Positions 1 through 10,392 of a stretch of DNA of 64,000 nucleotides are shown here, piece by piece. A program made the translations under genes and the position numbers. Origin of the DNA: Xestospongia bergquistia (lineage: Eukaryota > Porifera > Demospongiae > Haplosclerida > Petrosiidae); NCBI GenBank assembly GCA_963965975.1, contig OZ014415.1, positions 5,461,001-5,525,000 of the forward strand. Reading direction: 5' to 3'. The notes below the pieces were generated by a model. It saw only the letters and a program-made list of their open reading frames with translations, was not told the origin of the DNA and made no database searches. Each line of letters begins with the position of its first letter. Positions within the stretch are counted from its first letter, which is position 1.

Positions 1-2
1 CA

Positions 3-2240
3 TCTGATGCTAAAGACTTTGCTCCATATATCCATTCTTTACCACATTGTCTAAATAGGCTACGTGGTACTTTAGAAATAATGGGAGTATGTAATGACCT
101 TGAGTTAATACACATTCAATTTGTATTAGAGATGATGCACTCTTCATTCAAGGGAGCTATTTCAATTCCTAATGACATAGCACTACTACGAAACTTAATC
201 TACAAACTAGCTGATCTTTTGCCTCATGACGCCAACCATGACACCAAAACGAGAGCATCACAACAACTTCAACCTTTGTATCTTCCAGTTCAAATTGACA
301 CTCACAATTGGGAACTTGCCGAATCATCTTGTGTTCTTTTTGCTGATAGTAGCAGATTTAAAAACAAGGAAGTGAAAATGTTCAATTTGACTGATACATC
401 TTATGGCATGTTCAAAATTCCACCAGGCATTCCCCAAACTAGAAGTAGTGCTCTTTACCACACAACCTCTGTTAATAGACTGCATGAAAAAGATGTGTGT
501 CTAAGACTGCCAAAAGAAGTTAGACCAAAAGGTTTATCACTTCATTGCATAGAGCAAATAATTATTTGTAATCAAAGTGATCAAGAATGTCCTCTTTCAA
601 CACATCTAATAAACTTAAAACAGCTGTGTCACAAGTTTATTGATGCAATGCCACAATATCTAAGTAGAGCTGTACCATTTCTCCAAGAACAGTCCACAGA
701 CTTTTCACAAACTCTTTTAAAAATACTTAATGATATGAAAGTTGTTGTTATCAGTGGACTTCAAGTTAGAGTAATATTACGTGAACAACAGGTGTGTATT
801 GGAACAATTTCAGCTGATTATTCTCTCCAAAGTGAAAATAACAAGTACACTATGTATGTAAATGACAAATCTACACCTAGCCCCAGTCTGTGGAAAGAAG
901 TAGCTCAGTCTCTCTGTATTGAGGTTGGACGTATGCTTAATATCAACCCTTTGACCTTCTTTGAGTTCAGACAAACATTAGCATCAGATATTTTGGTTGT
1001 GCAGAGCACTGAAGACCTCCAATCATTAGCTATAGCTGTTAAAGATCATGATGATGAATTTAATGATGACAATGTTCCACAAATTGGTCAGCCAATTCCG
1101 CCTCAACTTAAGGCAATGTTGGACAGTGATATTAATCATATATATCGTCCACAAGAATTAATTGGGTATGAAGTGGAAGAGAATTATTTTGTATGGGCTA
1201 TAGTCCTGTATCCTGTGCAATCATCACAATCTGATGATGACCCAATAATGAAGAAATATGTCATTGCTTACAATAAGCAGGATGAAGAAGGCAAAGCGGT
1301 ATCTGCTTTAGATATTTACAAGTTTGTAGTCAAAGATACTGAAGTTGAAGGAAAAGGAACTGAGTTAGTTCCAATAAATACTGCCACTGCTGCCCTTCAA
1401 CAGGCTAAGGACAGCAAAAGATTAAAAGACCTGAAACGAATAATTTGTAAAGAATTATTATTAATATGGAAGTTGACAACAATAGATGAAAAGAAGAAAG
1501 CAATACGAAGAATGTACATTAAATACCATCCAGACAAAGTTAATCCCACTGATAAGGATCTCTTCGAAGAGGCATTTAAGTTTATGCTCAGGCAAATTGA
1601 CAGATTGGAGGCAGGACTACCATTAGAAGAACCTGATGATGAAGTATCTCCTGATGATGAGCCTTTCTATGAACAGTCTAGCTGGCGACGATATTATGCA
1701 ACATGGAATAACAATATACATACACCAACTACTAGTAGTAGTGGAGGAGGAGTGGGGAGATCATTTTCATTTACTAGCAATATAAATTGGGTCCATCCTA
1801 CACCAGACCAAGTAGAAGCAGAACGATGGTTACGTCAAGCTAATTCTGATCTAAAAGCTATGAATATTCTCAAGAATGAGGTCATTCATGAGCCTGTATC
1901 ATGTCAAGTTATGTTCATGGCACATGAAATAGTTGAAAAAGCACTTAAAGCTGGTATGTATGCACTAATTGGGATTAATTCTAACAGTGAAAGTTTAAAG
2001 ACACATAACCTTACAAGTCATGCACGAGCACTATCCTCTGTCAAACCAGGTCAGTTAGCATCACTACCACAACTTGCTACTTCAATGGAACCCTTTTATC
2101 TTGAGACTCGATTCCCTAACCGCTATCCTCGTCCAACAGCTCCTGTTGATATCCATAAACCAGACCAGGCCTTTGCAGCAGCTGATTGTGCTGAGAAGAT
2201 TTTTGAATTAATTGATAAAATAGTTAAGAAACAGTTGTGA
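3..2240 (+). CDS. Sacsin-like protein, C-terminal part (J domain + HEPN), 5'-truncated by window edge
   Basis: The frame is open from base 3, and the residues before the first ATG (base 81) fit the family, so the gene enters from the left; about 745 residues are visible. Residues about 475-535 form a DnaJ-like J domain with an intact HPD tripeptide at residue 509 (bases 1527-1535), expected to stimulate Hsp70. An acidic and Ser/Gly-rich linker follows. Residues about 602-740 form a HEPN domain beginning near PDQVEAERWLRQA and containing FMAHEIVEKALKAG. I see no RNase-type Rx4-6H motif in it, which suits a nucleotide-binding sacsin HEPN rather than a nuclease. J followed by HEPN at the C-terminus is the human sacsin order; sacsins are giant cytosolic chaperone-associated proteins. 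The upstream residues look like sacsin repeat sequence. No frameshift is seen and the stop is TGA. It is the healthiest gene in the window. Confidence 0.9.
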   Translation, partial: SDAKDFAPYIHSLPHCLNRLRGTLEIMGVCNDLELIHIQFVLEMMHSSFKGAISIPNDIALLRNLIYKLADLLPHDANHDTKTRASQQLQPLYLPVQIDTHNWELAESSCVLFADSSRFKNKEVKMFNLTDTSYGMFKIPPGIPQTRSSALYHTTSVNRLHEKDVCLRLPKEVRPKGLSLHCIEQIIICNQSDQECPLSTHLINLKQLCHKFIDAMPQYLSRAVPFLQEQSTDFSQTLLKILNDMKVVVISGLQVRVILREQQVCIGTISADYSLQSENNKYTMYVNDKSTPSPSLWKEVAQSLCIEVGRMLNINPLTFFEFRQTLASDILVVQSTEDLQSLAIAVKDHDDEFNDDNVPQIGQPIPPQLKAMLDSDINHIYRPQELIGYEVEENYFVWAIVLYPVQSSQSDDDPIMKKYVIAYNKQDEEGKAVSALDIYKFVVKDTEVEGKGTELVPINTATAALQQAKDSKRLKDLKRIICKELLLIWKLTTIDEKKKAIRRMYIKYHPDKVNPTDKDLFEEAFKFMLRQIDRLEAGLPLEEPDDEVSPDDEPFYEQSSWRRYYATWNNNIHTPTTSSSGGGVGRSFSFTSNINWVHPTPDQVEAERWLRQANSDLKAMNILKNEVIHEPVSCQVMFMAHEIVEKALKAGMYALIGINSNSESLKTHNLTSHARALSSVKPGQLASLPQLATSMEPFYLETRFPNRYPRPTAPVDIHKPDQAFAAADCAEKIFELIDKIVKKQL

Positions 2241-3699
2241 ACATAAAATTTAATAAGTGCATACTAATAGAGAATTGTTTTATTAGTATAGGATTTGTTT
2301 TTTGATTTAGATGAATGACAGTATTTCTGTCATCTTATATTTTCTCAATCAGAAAAGAATTGATAACAATTGCTAAGTACTATTCAGTTACACATGTTTG
2401 GTTTCAGTACTGGAACCTATTTATGTCTACATCAGTAGTATAGTGTTCTAAGACAAAGACTGTGTTGATGCATGATGATTTATAATGGATCTAACATGTC
2501 AGAGGTTAAATTAAGATAATTTGACAAACTTTTAAGTGTAATATGTTTAGAACTTCACAGATCAGAAACACACAGAATAAGAGTTATAAGTATCTTCATT
2601 GATCAGCAATGACTTAAACCTGAATCACTGGCCCAATGATTTTGGATACTGATCTTGTGATTCATTAATAAAAAAGGTTTGTAAAAACATTCAAGACAAG
2701 GTTAAAAAAGTAATAACTATTGACCACTAATTAGCTAACAAAAATTAGAATAGTATTCAATACCAGAACAGTTCTTTAAATGATCAAACTAACAATAGTG
2801 ATCGCTAAAATGATAGAAATGAGAAGGTAGAGAATAAGTATAAGATGGAGCACCTTTACCACTTAGAAATCTAGATAAATATGTAGTAAATGGTACTGAT
2901 GAGGGTAGCAGTAGTGTGATCTTCTCAGTGATGTCATGCCTACCAATTGGGTAGTTATTCCCTTGAACATGAGCTGGGATTTTATGTTATTCTAACTATG
3001 AAAAACATTTCTTGACAAGCTCATTGTGATCGAAGCTGAAGCAAAATTGGAAAATAGAAACAGATAAACAAGCCAATGAGAGCAACATAGTTAATGATAA
3101 TGACTAAATTGGACACAAAAAGGCTCATACCAATTGGCAAAGACACAGCCAAAAATTTTATTTCTAAATGAATCAGGATATAACGCTATCCTTTATGTTG
3201 AGTGGTATCTTTTCCTAACACTACAGTGTAGATATTGTTCACTGTGGTAAGTATCACTAGTGGGAAGCAGAGAGGACATCAATACTAGGGAAGAGAGTTA
3301 TAAAGTAAGAAAGAGCACGGAGAGCTGTACTATATTCTGATACTGTAAGTGGTTTCTGAAAATGAGAATATAAAATATAATGACAGAGTTAGAGTTAATA
3401 ACAATAATGGGAATTATTGATGAATAACTGAATATTTTGCTAGGAAACAAGTGTAATTATTTAGGTATGACAAACAAAACTTGGAAAATCTCAAATTGGT
3501 AGTTATCTTTCGTAATAATTCCCACTATAAGAATTTAATAATTCTCACTACATGGTACAGTAGTTTCTAAGACTGCATTTTGTAAGCCACTCACTTCATG
3601 TAGCATCATTTACCAAACAAACAATTTCCAGTGCATATGAGGCTAAAGAAGCTGAGCAATATTGAAGCCATACTATATAGTCAGACTAGCATTTGTTCA
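2241..3699. other. Non-coding stretch downstream of the sacsin-like gene
   Basis: I see no convincing coding exon here. From about 2295 onward the sequence is a diverged copy of 23625 onward (duplicated block). At about 2791-2792 the sequence reads AAACTAACAATAG, the empty target site of the IS630-like element found in the other copy. Confidence 0.6.
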
Positions 3700-6590
3700 A
3701 GTAGCATATAAAACATACCCAATATAACGAACAATGCATGAAAGTACAGACCCAACCACTCCTTCTGTCTTACAGGATGAGTAAGAAATGGAATGGTTTC
3801 ATGAAGAATACAAGCATATGTAAAGATGGGTATTGATGTAAGCCAGCCTTTTATGTCATACTTATATTAATCTCTTTGAACTTTAGAGTGGCATTGATTA
3901 TGGTAGAGGAGTCACCTGCATTAGGATCAGAACAGGTCTCCATCTTGTGTCCCTGAATCAAGTGAATAAAACAGTAGATGACTATATCACATATAATAGA
4001 GTGGATGTTATCTAAAATGTAATTGTGCATTATAATCCATAAACTAAACTCTAAAAATAGAAATGTAATGCTAATTATAATAACATGAAGTACCATAAAG
4101 TAGGGAATATTGATGAGCCATTTAAAAAGTAACAAATTTGGTAAATCAAAGGAAAAAAATTGCCAACATTTGTGTTGATTACATGCATAAAAACAAGTAT
4201 TGTTGTAACTTTTTGTAACTGCAATGTCTGATTCTACAGCAATTGCCTGTCACTGAAAACAAGAGTTTGTTTTATTGCTACTTACTTCATGTCTTGGCTA
4301 GTGATTGCTTTGAAATGATAATGATAAACTGTCTGATGAGCTTATACCATTGACTAAACAGTCAATATTGTGACTATCTTTGAGCACTCATGAATAGACA
4401 AGCATAAAAGGCTATGTTACAAGCATAAATGGTTGACAGAACATGTACACAAATGCTCTGCTCATTAGTAAGTTTATGGTCACACATTGTATTCAGTAAT
4501 TTGCCAAATTAAAAATCATTAATAAACGTAAACAGGAAATTATTAGCTTTTCATTAAATACATTGCTTACCTGGTATACCAGGAGCTCATAGCCTCGTAA
4601 AGGAGGAAAGAGCAAGAACATATGACTTGAAAACTGTTACTGCATTCAACAATCAACAGCAGTCAGCTCATGGCTGTTAAGTCCTTGACAATTACAACCA
4701 TAAACAGTGTTTTGCTTGAGATTTGTAAGGCTATGTGGTCCTGAGTATATCCAGGAGAATCTTACATATAGTCACTATTATCACTGCCATTGGTTTAGTC
4801 TGAAAGTTAGGATTAAGATTAGGTAGAAAGTTTTAGACTAGCTAACTTATTTTTGATCTTGCCAGTTTCTATAACCCAAATAGCACACAGCCATGATAGA
4901 AATGTAATGAACAACATTGTCAGTATCCCCCAAAAAATACCTCCATGGAAGTAAGAGAAAAACAGTACATAACACCAGGTTAACCATCAAAAAGAACCAA
5001 AAAACATATTAACAATTCAGTCTGCCATCTTCCACTTGATTAGTTTTCTTCTGAAACCAGGTAAGAATCTCAGAAGGAGGTATACTATTGATCTATTACA
5101 CATCATTTACTTAGTCCATGACATGGTGATAGGAATGAACAGTTAATTGTCATAATAACATTTTTTAACCATTTTAGTCACTGATTGTACCTTTAAATTT
5201 GCTATTTCATGCAAATAAAAAAACCAATAATAATTGTCATAAATAGTAAAGGTAGTGTGTATTATAATGAACTATTCTCTATGTTATCCTCCCTGTCATC
5301 ATTAATGTAATTAACAGAGTTCTCTGATAACTGTAGAGAAGGTATAGTCTGTAAGGGCTTGTATGAACTGTCAGTGATCATTCCCTGAAAGTAAAGACAA
5401 AATATTTAGGCCAAATGTACTCATAAATTGATGATATCTCTTCTCTGGTGTCTCAACTCTTATAACATAAGTAAGCTTTTGTATTATAATATAGCATATC
5501 AAAAAATACTAAATTTTTGACTACAATATTGGGAAAATATCTTCATTATGAATAATTATAACTATTGTTCTGAGGTATCGAATTAAGACTACTACAATCA
5601 GGATATTACACAATAATATAATAATAATAGTACCTGCTTTCGTTTCATAGTTCGGTAGAACAATATAAAGAAAATGATCACCATTAACTGAACACCAGAT
5701 AATAATAACATTGGTAGCCATGTTTATCTATTGACAGCTAAATAACTTGGAACACCTAAAAATTACAGACATTTTTAAATTAGATATTTCTATGACTGAA
5801 ATGACACTGTCAATTTAAATTATTTCCACAATTATATTAATATTATGTAAGGCATCTTGACAAATATTGAACTGACTAAAAATTACCTCAAAGTGGTCCA
5901 GTCCCTCTAGCAAGTGCTCCACTTGCTATCATCAATCCCTTGACAAGCCCCTGTAATTAGTAGACAAAATTAAGATGCTATATTTAGATCACTACCTGTG
6001 ACGATTGTCCTAAACCATCAGAAGCAATGAGTGTTAGCATAAATCTAACTATAGGATATCCAAATGTGACTAGACACAAACCAACTAAAAATTGAACTAA
6101 ATTTAAGGAGTAACAGCGACTCAAACAGACATGATTACAACGATCACAATATTGACCATTGACTCTAGAGACAGGATTCAAAGAAACATTCATAATTTGG
6201 AACTGACTCAAACAATCCACAAACACAACTATTATTAAAATCCACACAATCATTAATATCAATGTTATATTGATTAACATATGGGAGAAGTCTCTGTGCA
6301 GTTGGAACTGCACTGCTTGTTATTATTGTCATTGTCTTGAGCATTAGTGGTATCTATAGTAACAAAAGCCAACTTCCACAATTCAGAATCAAAATTATCA
6401 TATATGCTTTTATAGTGAAAGCATTTCATACTACCGGTACCTACAGAGCTCAGTTTGTCAGCATTAGTATTAACATGATAGGTATATTCAGTATAACTTG
6501 TTGAATAGAGTGATACAAAGGTGTTAATGTATGGCCAATAACAGTAAAATGATGGACTGAATGTAATTGTTGATGTGTTGTTGGTGTTCC
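2295..6590. repeat. Segmental duplication, copy 1 (about 4.3 kb)
   Basis: This block is collinear, in the same orientation, with about 23625-29935 once the inserted transposon there is removed. Shared landmarks are the sequence just after the sacsin stop (near 2300 and 23630), the AAAP transporter exons, and the four MFS exons with their splice sites. Copy 1 lacks about 440 bases present in copy 2 at 27260-27700, which hold an AAAP exon. Copy 2 is shorter around the equivalent of 3010-3300. Many substitutions and small indels show that the duplication is not recent. Confidence 0.85.
3700..5080 (-). pseudogene. AAAP (TMEM104/SLC38-like) amino-acid transporter, copy 1, degraded
   Basis: Hydrophobic exon remnants match those of copy 2 (26930-28440). 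On the minus strand, about 5080-4830 encodes a membrane segment containing YFHGGIFWGILTMLF and SWLCAIWVIET. About 3895-3700 encodes YDIKGWLTSIPIFTYACILH followed by LTHPVRQKEWLGLYFHALF. This resembles the AAAP/TMEM104 pattern of a hydrophobic segment, a P-I-F-x-Y-A-x-I-L-H stretch and a T-H-P-(V/I) motif. Damage in this copy: an exon present in copy 2 is deleted, the splice donor after SWLCAIWVIET reads AATAAG instead of GTAAG, the acceptor AG before the last exon is lost, and an in-frame TAA precedes YDIKGW. An amino-acid transport role for the intact ancestor is family inference; this copy should not be functional. Confidence 0.5.
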
Positions 6591-6703
6591 ATAAAGTGGG
6601 CTGGCATAGAAGCGTAGAGGCAATTAAGGAGCCAAATAACAACAGGAACATACCAAAAAGACTAATTATTCTATTATCAATGTGACATCTTTGCAGACAA
6701 TAA
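5262..6703 (-). pseudogene. MFS transporter C-terminal half, copy 1 (four exons, with lesions)
   Basis: Four exons can be read on the minus strand with GT-AG borders: 6703-5996, 5950-5887, 5755-5634 and 5384-5262 (TAA stop). Exon 1 encodes a membrane helix (MFLLLFGSLIAS), a Cys-rich lumenal or extracellular loop with YCDRCNHVC, and the helix LNLVQFLVGLCLVTFGYP. Exon 2 carries GLVKGLMIASGALARGTGPL, the typical late-helix motif of MFSD8-like MFS proteins. Exon 3 ends in a helix then YRTMKRKQ, and exon 4 is a 40-residue polar tail. Phases join correctly (0, 1, 0). Damage: a net 5-base loss and a 1-base gain in the Cys-rich loop, TGA for Trp at the end of exon 2, and TAA in exon 3. Exons encoding the N-terminal half are not recognised upstream. 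The substrate is unknown. Confidence 0.6.
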
Positions 6704-7559
6704 CTACAATTATAATGAAAAAAATTCAGTAACTAGCCAGTCCCTTTGTACAAACTAGTACTTAAAATTATGCATCATAACATTCTATGGTTGACTATAG
6801 TATTATAAGTACGATAACAAGACCTCCAGTATATTTACTCACTATGCTTATAAAGAAAGAACTTACATCAAGTATTTCCAAGGCCAGGGCTATCTAAGTT
6901 CACCCCCAAAATGACTGGACATGTGTATAATGATTAATAATTAAGCATACAAGAATGTATGTGATCTACATTAATTATAACAGGCATATTACATATACAA
7001 CAAGTATTATATAACTCATAGTATTTAAGTCAGAAATCTATAACAACACTTAGCCTTGCTCACATGTAGGTCAATCACATTTAAGAACCAGACATTCATT
7101 TTGTTGTTTAAATATAACATTAGTGGAATCAATGAATAGATGGATGAACAGATAGATGGATTAATGATAATAATAATAATGATATTGATATAATTTCTCG
7201 TTTCAGGATAAGATGACTATTGTACCATCTAGTATATATCCATTTGTTAGTAGCGACGGACAGAGTAAATCATGTTGTAAGTCATTATTTTTAACTATGA
7301 TATTCTATATTCCTGTAGCAGCACAGCAGCTCCTACCATGCAAACTCAGACATTATGTCACTACTTATTATTCATTACTAATTATTATTCATTACTAATT
7401 TTGTATCACGTGATATTAGATAAAAATAAGTTGTCAAGCGAATGAAGCGTGGTTAATTTATATCTCTTCAAATTGTGTAGTAGCATTAGTAGTTAGTCTT
7501 AATATTTACTACACTAGCACAAAACTAACTGTATTGGTGATTCGGACTATTGTCAGTTG
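6704..7559. other. Non-coding stretch between MFS copy 1 and Gypsy-1
   Basis: This stretch is AT-rich with simple ATA/TAATAA runs near 7165-7190. A possible tiny minus-strand exon around 6870-6895 ends at a good GTAAGT donor but is too short to support. A 5' LTR of the Gypsy element might lie in 7400-7559, but I found no matching second LTR. Confidence 0.5.
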
Positions 7560-7569
7560 AATTTTCAAA

Positions 7570-8137
7570 ATGTCTCTTGAAGACGCAAACCACGTGGCTG
7601 CTGTCACACTCAAGATTCCTCTTTCTGACTTTCCAATCCTCACATCTGGCTCGCTCAGGTGGAAGCACAATTTAGAACTAAAGGCATCACCTCTCAGAAA
7701 ACTAAATTCGAGGATAACATCGCCTCACTTGCACCGGAAGTCACGCAGGAAGTTCGAGACCTCATATTATCCTCGCCAAAGGAAACACCCTACGATGTCC
7801 TAAAAAACCAACGTACCGCTGCTTCTGAGCAACGTCGACTCCAACAGTTATTTAATGCTGAAGAGCTTGGAGATCGCAAACCAACACAGTTACTTAGACG
7901 TATGCAACAGCTACTTACAGTTACTGATGCATCTAATGTACGCATGGTACTCACCTCCACTAATACCACCAGTTTAGATGATCTCACACAACTGGCTGAT
8001 CAAATTATGGATGAAGCCACACCTTCAATTTCAAATGTTACTGCCTCCACAGAAATAGAGCAATTACAATCAGAGATAGCAGACCTAAAGAGACTAGTAG
8101 AGTCATTGCTCACCTTCAAAGCACGACATCATTGCTG
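7570..8137 (+). pseudogene. Gag-like polyprotein fragment of Gypsy-1
   Basis: The reading starts at the ATG at 7570 (MSLEDANHVAAV) and must shift frame near 7650 to continue as [15 protein letters not shown], then [17 protein letters not shown] and [14 protein letters not shown]. This is the Gag pattern common in invertebrate Gypsy elements ([30 protein letters not shown]). Compared with the family, a piece is missing after RRMQQLL before NVRMVL. The stop is TGA at 8136-8138. Gag would have formed the particle shell; this copy is broken. Confidence 0.75.
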
Positions 8138-8233
8138 ATCATCCTCCCGCTGACAATCACCCAGTCCTTCACCATCTATACCAAACAAGGAAACATGCTG
8201 GTATCATCAATGTTTTGGAAGTTCAGAACATAA

Positions 8234-8640
8234 ATGTCAACCACCTTGCAACATGTTGGAAAACATGCAGGCCAGCCACTAATAGCGGCAAGTGTGACTG
8301 GCCAATCTCAAAGCGGCCTATTCTATATCACAGATCGCAACAGTGGATTACACCTGCTAGTAGATACTGGTGCAGAAGTAAGTGTAGTTCCACCTACAAA
8401 TACTGAACGCAAACACCAATAAGATGGATTTACACAACAAGCAATTAATCACACCCCAATCAAGACTTATGGTACTCAGCTCATCATAATCAATCTCAAC
8501 CTCCAATGAACATTTCGATGGTCTTTCATTATAGCAGATGTCCATAAGCCAATCATTTGTGCTGACTTTCTCAAACACTTCAATCTGCTAGTAGACATGT
8601 GTCACAAAAGATTAGTAGACGCCATCACACAACTCAAAGT
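8234..8640 (+). pseudogene. Retropepsin-type protease fragment of Gypsy-1
   Basis: The frame from 8234 includes LHLLVDTGAEVSVVPPT, the aspartyl protease active-site motif (DTGA) with intact catalytic Asp, preceded by ASVTGQSQSGLFYITD. After a stop near 8420 the sequence continues in another frame through TPIKTYGTQ and ADVHKPIICADFLKHF, the usual protease-RT linker. The linker runs to about 8640, shortly before the IS630-like insertion at 8690. Confidence 0.75.
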
Positions 8641-9021
8641 TTAGGGTATTTCTTCTAAACACACACCTTTGAATTTGATTTGGCAATTATACTCTGTCCG
8701 AGTTGAGAAAAGCCACCCAGACGTGTGAATAACTTTGCTGTTTTACGTGCTATCCACATGGGACTTGCACCAATCGATTACGCTTGCAAACGCGCATTTT
8801 ATATATAAAATTTGGCTCTCTAGCGCAACGAGAAAGTACCAAACTATAAAACTCCATACATTTTGAATGGCATACCTTTCGCATACTTTAAATTGCACAC
8901 CTTCGAGCAGATAACAAAAATCGATTTTCACCTCGAAAAGTCAGCCGACTATCACGTGGCAAGTCAAAATTACAATTCTAATTATATGAATAAATGCCTT
9001 TGTATCAATTATTACTATTAA

Positions 9022-9932
9022 CCCTTTTCGCGCATGCGCATAAAGCAAGTAATTACTGCCAACGCACGAGTATTTTCAGGGTTGGAGTGGTTGTGTTTCA
9101 GCTCTTGAATCGTCTCTAAACTGTCTCCTAGAAGTTTAGCTGTTTCAAGTTTGCTTCAATATGTATACCTGGATGTTTTGTTCTTCTTATGTTTGGTGTA
9201 TTCGTCGTCTACAAGGTAAGCATTATGTTATAACTACGCACACATTGTAAAAGACGTATAAAGCAACTTAAGAGTCCCCATGTTTCTTTTTTTGAAATAG
9301 ACTTAGATGATTGTAGGAATGAGTGGAATGTTTCTTATTTCTTCGTTGCAGTGCTTTTTTGCCTTGTAGTACTAGTTCTTTGAGTGGGCGTGGCCTTCTG
9401 TTCTTTGAATATACTTATATTGTGGTTGTAACAAAGAGCAATTAGGCATTTTTGAGGATAGTGAAATAGGTGATCACTTGCTACAGTGTAAGGTTATTAG
9501 ATGAACAAAAAGCTTTAGCCTTAGTATGTTGCTTTTGTCAGGAGCAAGACATGTGAAGCTTCTAGTAAGATGTATCAAAATTACAAACCACAATTGCAAG
9601 ACAGTAGTTATACAATGCAATACAACACAGTACAATACAATATATTGTAAAGTAATTTTTATCTTACCATTCAATTGTTCTATTTTAGTCTCATCAACCG
9701 CAACAATATTATCAGCTGCTACATCAATTTCATCATCTATATATATATATAATTTTTTTGCTTTTATTGAAATAAATTATAATCAAAAAGGTCATGTTCT
9801 GTGAAATACTGAAGTTTCTGGGTAAATTGATCAACGTACGAGATGTTATATACACGAAACGCATAAATGCGTCTTCGGCGCTGGTGAACAATCAGCCACC
9901 GACGCATAAATGCGTTGGTGGTGCGGAAAGGG
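9022..9932. mobile_element. piggyBac-like non-autonomous element (911 bp, TTAA target site)
   Basis: TTAA flanks the element on both sides (9018-9021 and 9933-9936), and the ends are imperfect inverted repeats, CCCTTTTCGC and CCCTTTCCGC. The sister transposon at 24145-26193 has a single TTAA at the homologous place (within ATTATTTTAATAATAATTG near 25860), so the empty site is known. The right end carries two copies of the palindrome ACGCATAAATGCGT (9857-9870 and 9902-9915), and the left end has a related GCGCATGCGCATAAA. TTAA duplication and CCC-type termini are piggyBac hallmarks. No transposase frame is recognised inside. Confidence 0.8.
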
Positions 9933-10040
9933 TTAAAATAATAACCAGGTATCGTCTTTTGCGATTTTGGGCAGCTATAAAGCCACCATGGTTTTGAAAA
10001 AAACCTTTTGACAAAAAAGGAAAACTGAAAATGTCTAAAA

Positions 10041-10220
10041 TTATTCGTCTTCAGAACTGTCAGATTGATCAGACTCATCCGATTCACCGCCAACTCGAAT
10101 GATGAACTCATCCACTAGAGATGCTTCAGTCTGTTTGCGCCTGCCAAGTTCCTCGAAATATTCATAGACATTCACAGCAACCTCCTTTGTTTGTGATCGC
10201 AATCTTTTTCCACTTGGCAT
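10041..10220 (-). CDS. 59-residue in-frame remnant of IS630-like transposase (HTH start fused to acidic tail)
   Basis: From the ATG at 10220 the first 34 residues (MPSGKRLRSQTKEVAVNVYE and on to GRRKQTEAS) match the N-terminal DNA-binding start of the transposase at 24328. The last 25 (LVDEFIIRVGGESDESD and an acidic tail) match its C-terminus. The catalytic core and both introns are absent, yet the junction is in frame and the frame is open to its stop. It may be a chance of deletion, or a small DNA-binding product. Expression is unknown. Confidence 0.55.
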   Translation of the reverse strand: MPSGKRLRSQTKEVAVNVYEYFEELGRRKQTEASLVDEFIIRVGGESDESDQSDSSEDE

Positions 10221-10392
10221 GTTACAAGCACGAGAAAAAATGTGGTGTGTTCGCATGACATCCACGTGAACAAATAATGAATAGACTTAACACGTACTTC
10301 AGCGCTAACAGGCGAGGAAATACCTCACCTTACATTCCATGCATAAAACACCTTTTTTTTAATAAGGGGCTTTTCTCAACTCGGACAGAGTA

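Larger units (their letters stand above)
8690..10392 (-). mobile_element. Internally deleted IS630-like transposon inside Gypsy-1 (hosts a piggyBac-like element)
   Basis: The ends are inverted repeats: TACTCTGTCCGAGTTGAGA at the left, matched in reverse complement at 10374-10392, and flanked by TA (8688-8689 and 10393-10394). The termini and subterminal 300 bases are an inverted copy of the right end of the element at 24145-26193, including the tail of its transposase gene. Nearly the whole transposase core is missing, joining its N-terminus to its C-terminus in frame. Of its 1703 bases, 911 belong to the nested element at 9022-9932. Confidence 0.85.

Noticed and set aside
6860-6900. Mini-exon with a GTAAGT donor on the minus strand upstream of MFS copy 1
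   Set aside because: It is only about nine codons, with no supporting phase or homology that I can show.
9474-9804. Open frames on both strands (9526-9804 plus, 9474-9674 minus)
   Set aside because: They lie inside the non-autonomous piggyBac-like element and show no domain or codon pattern.
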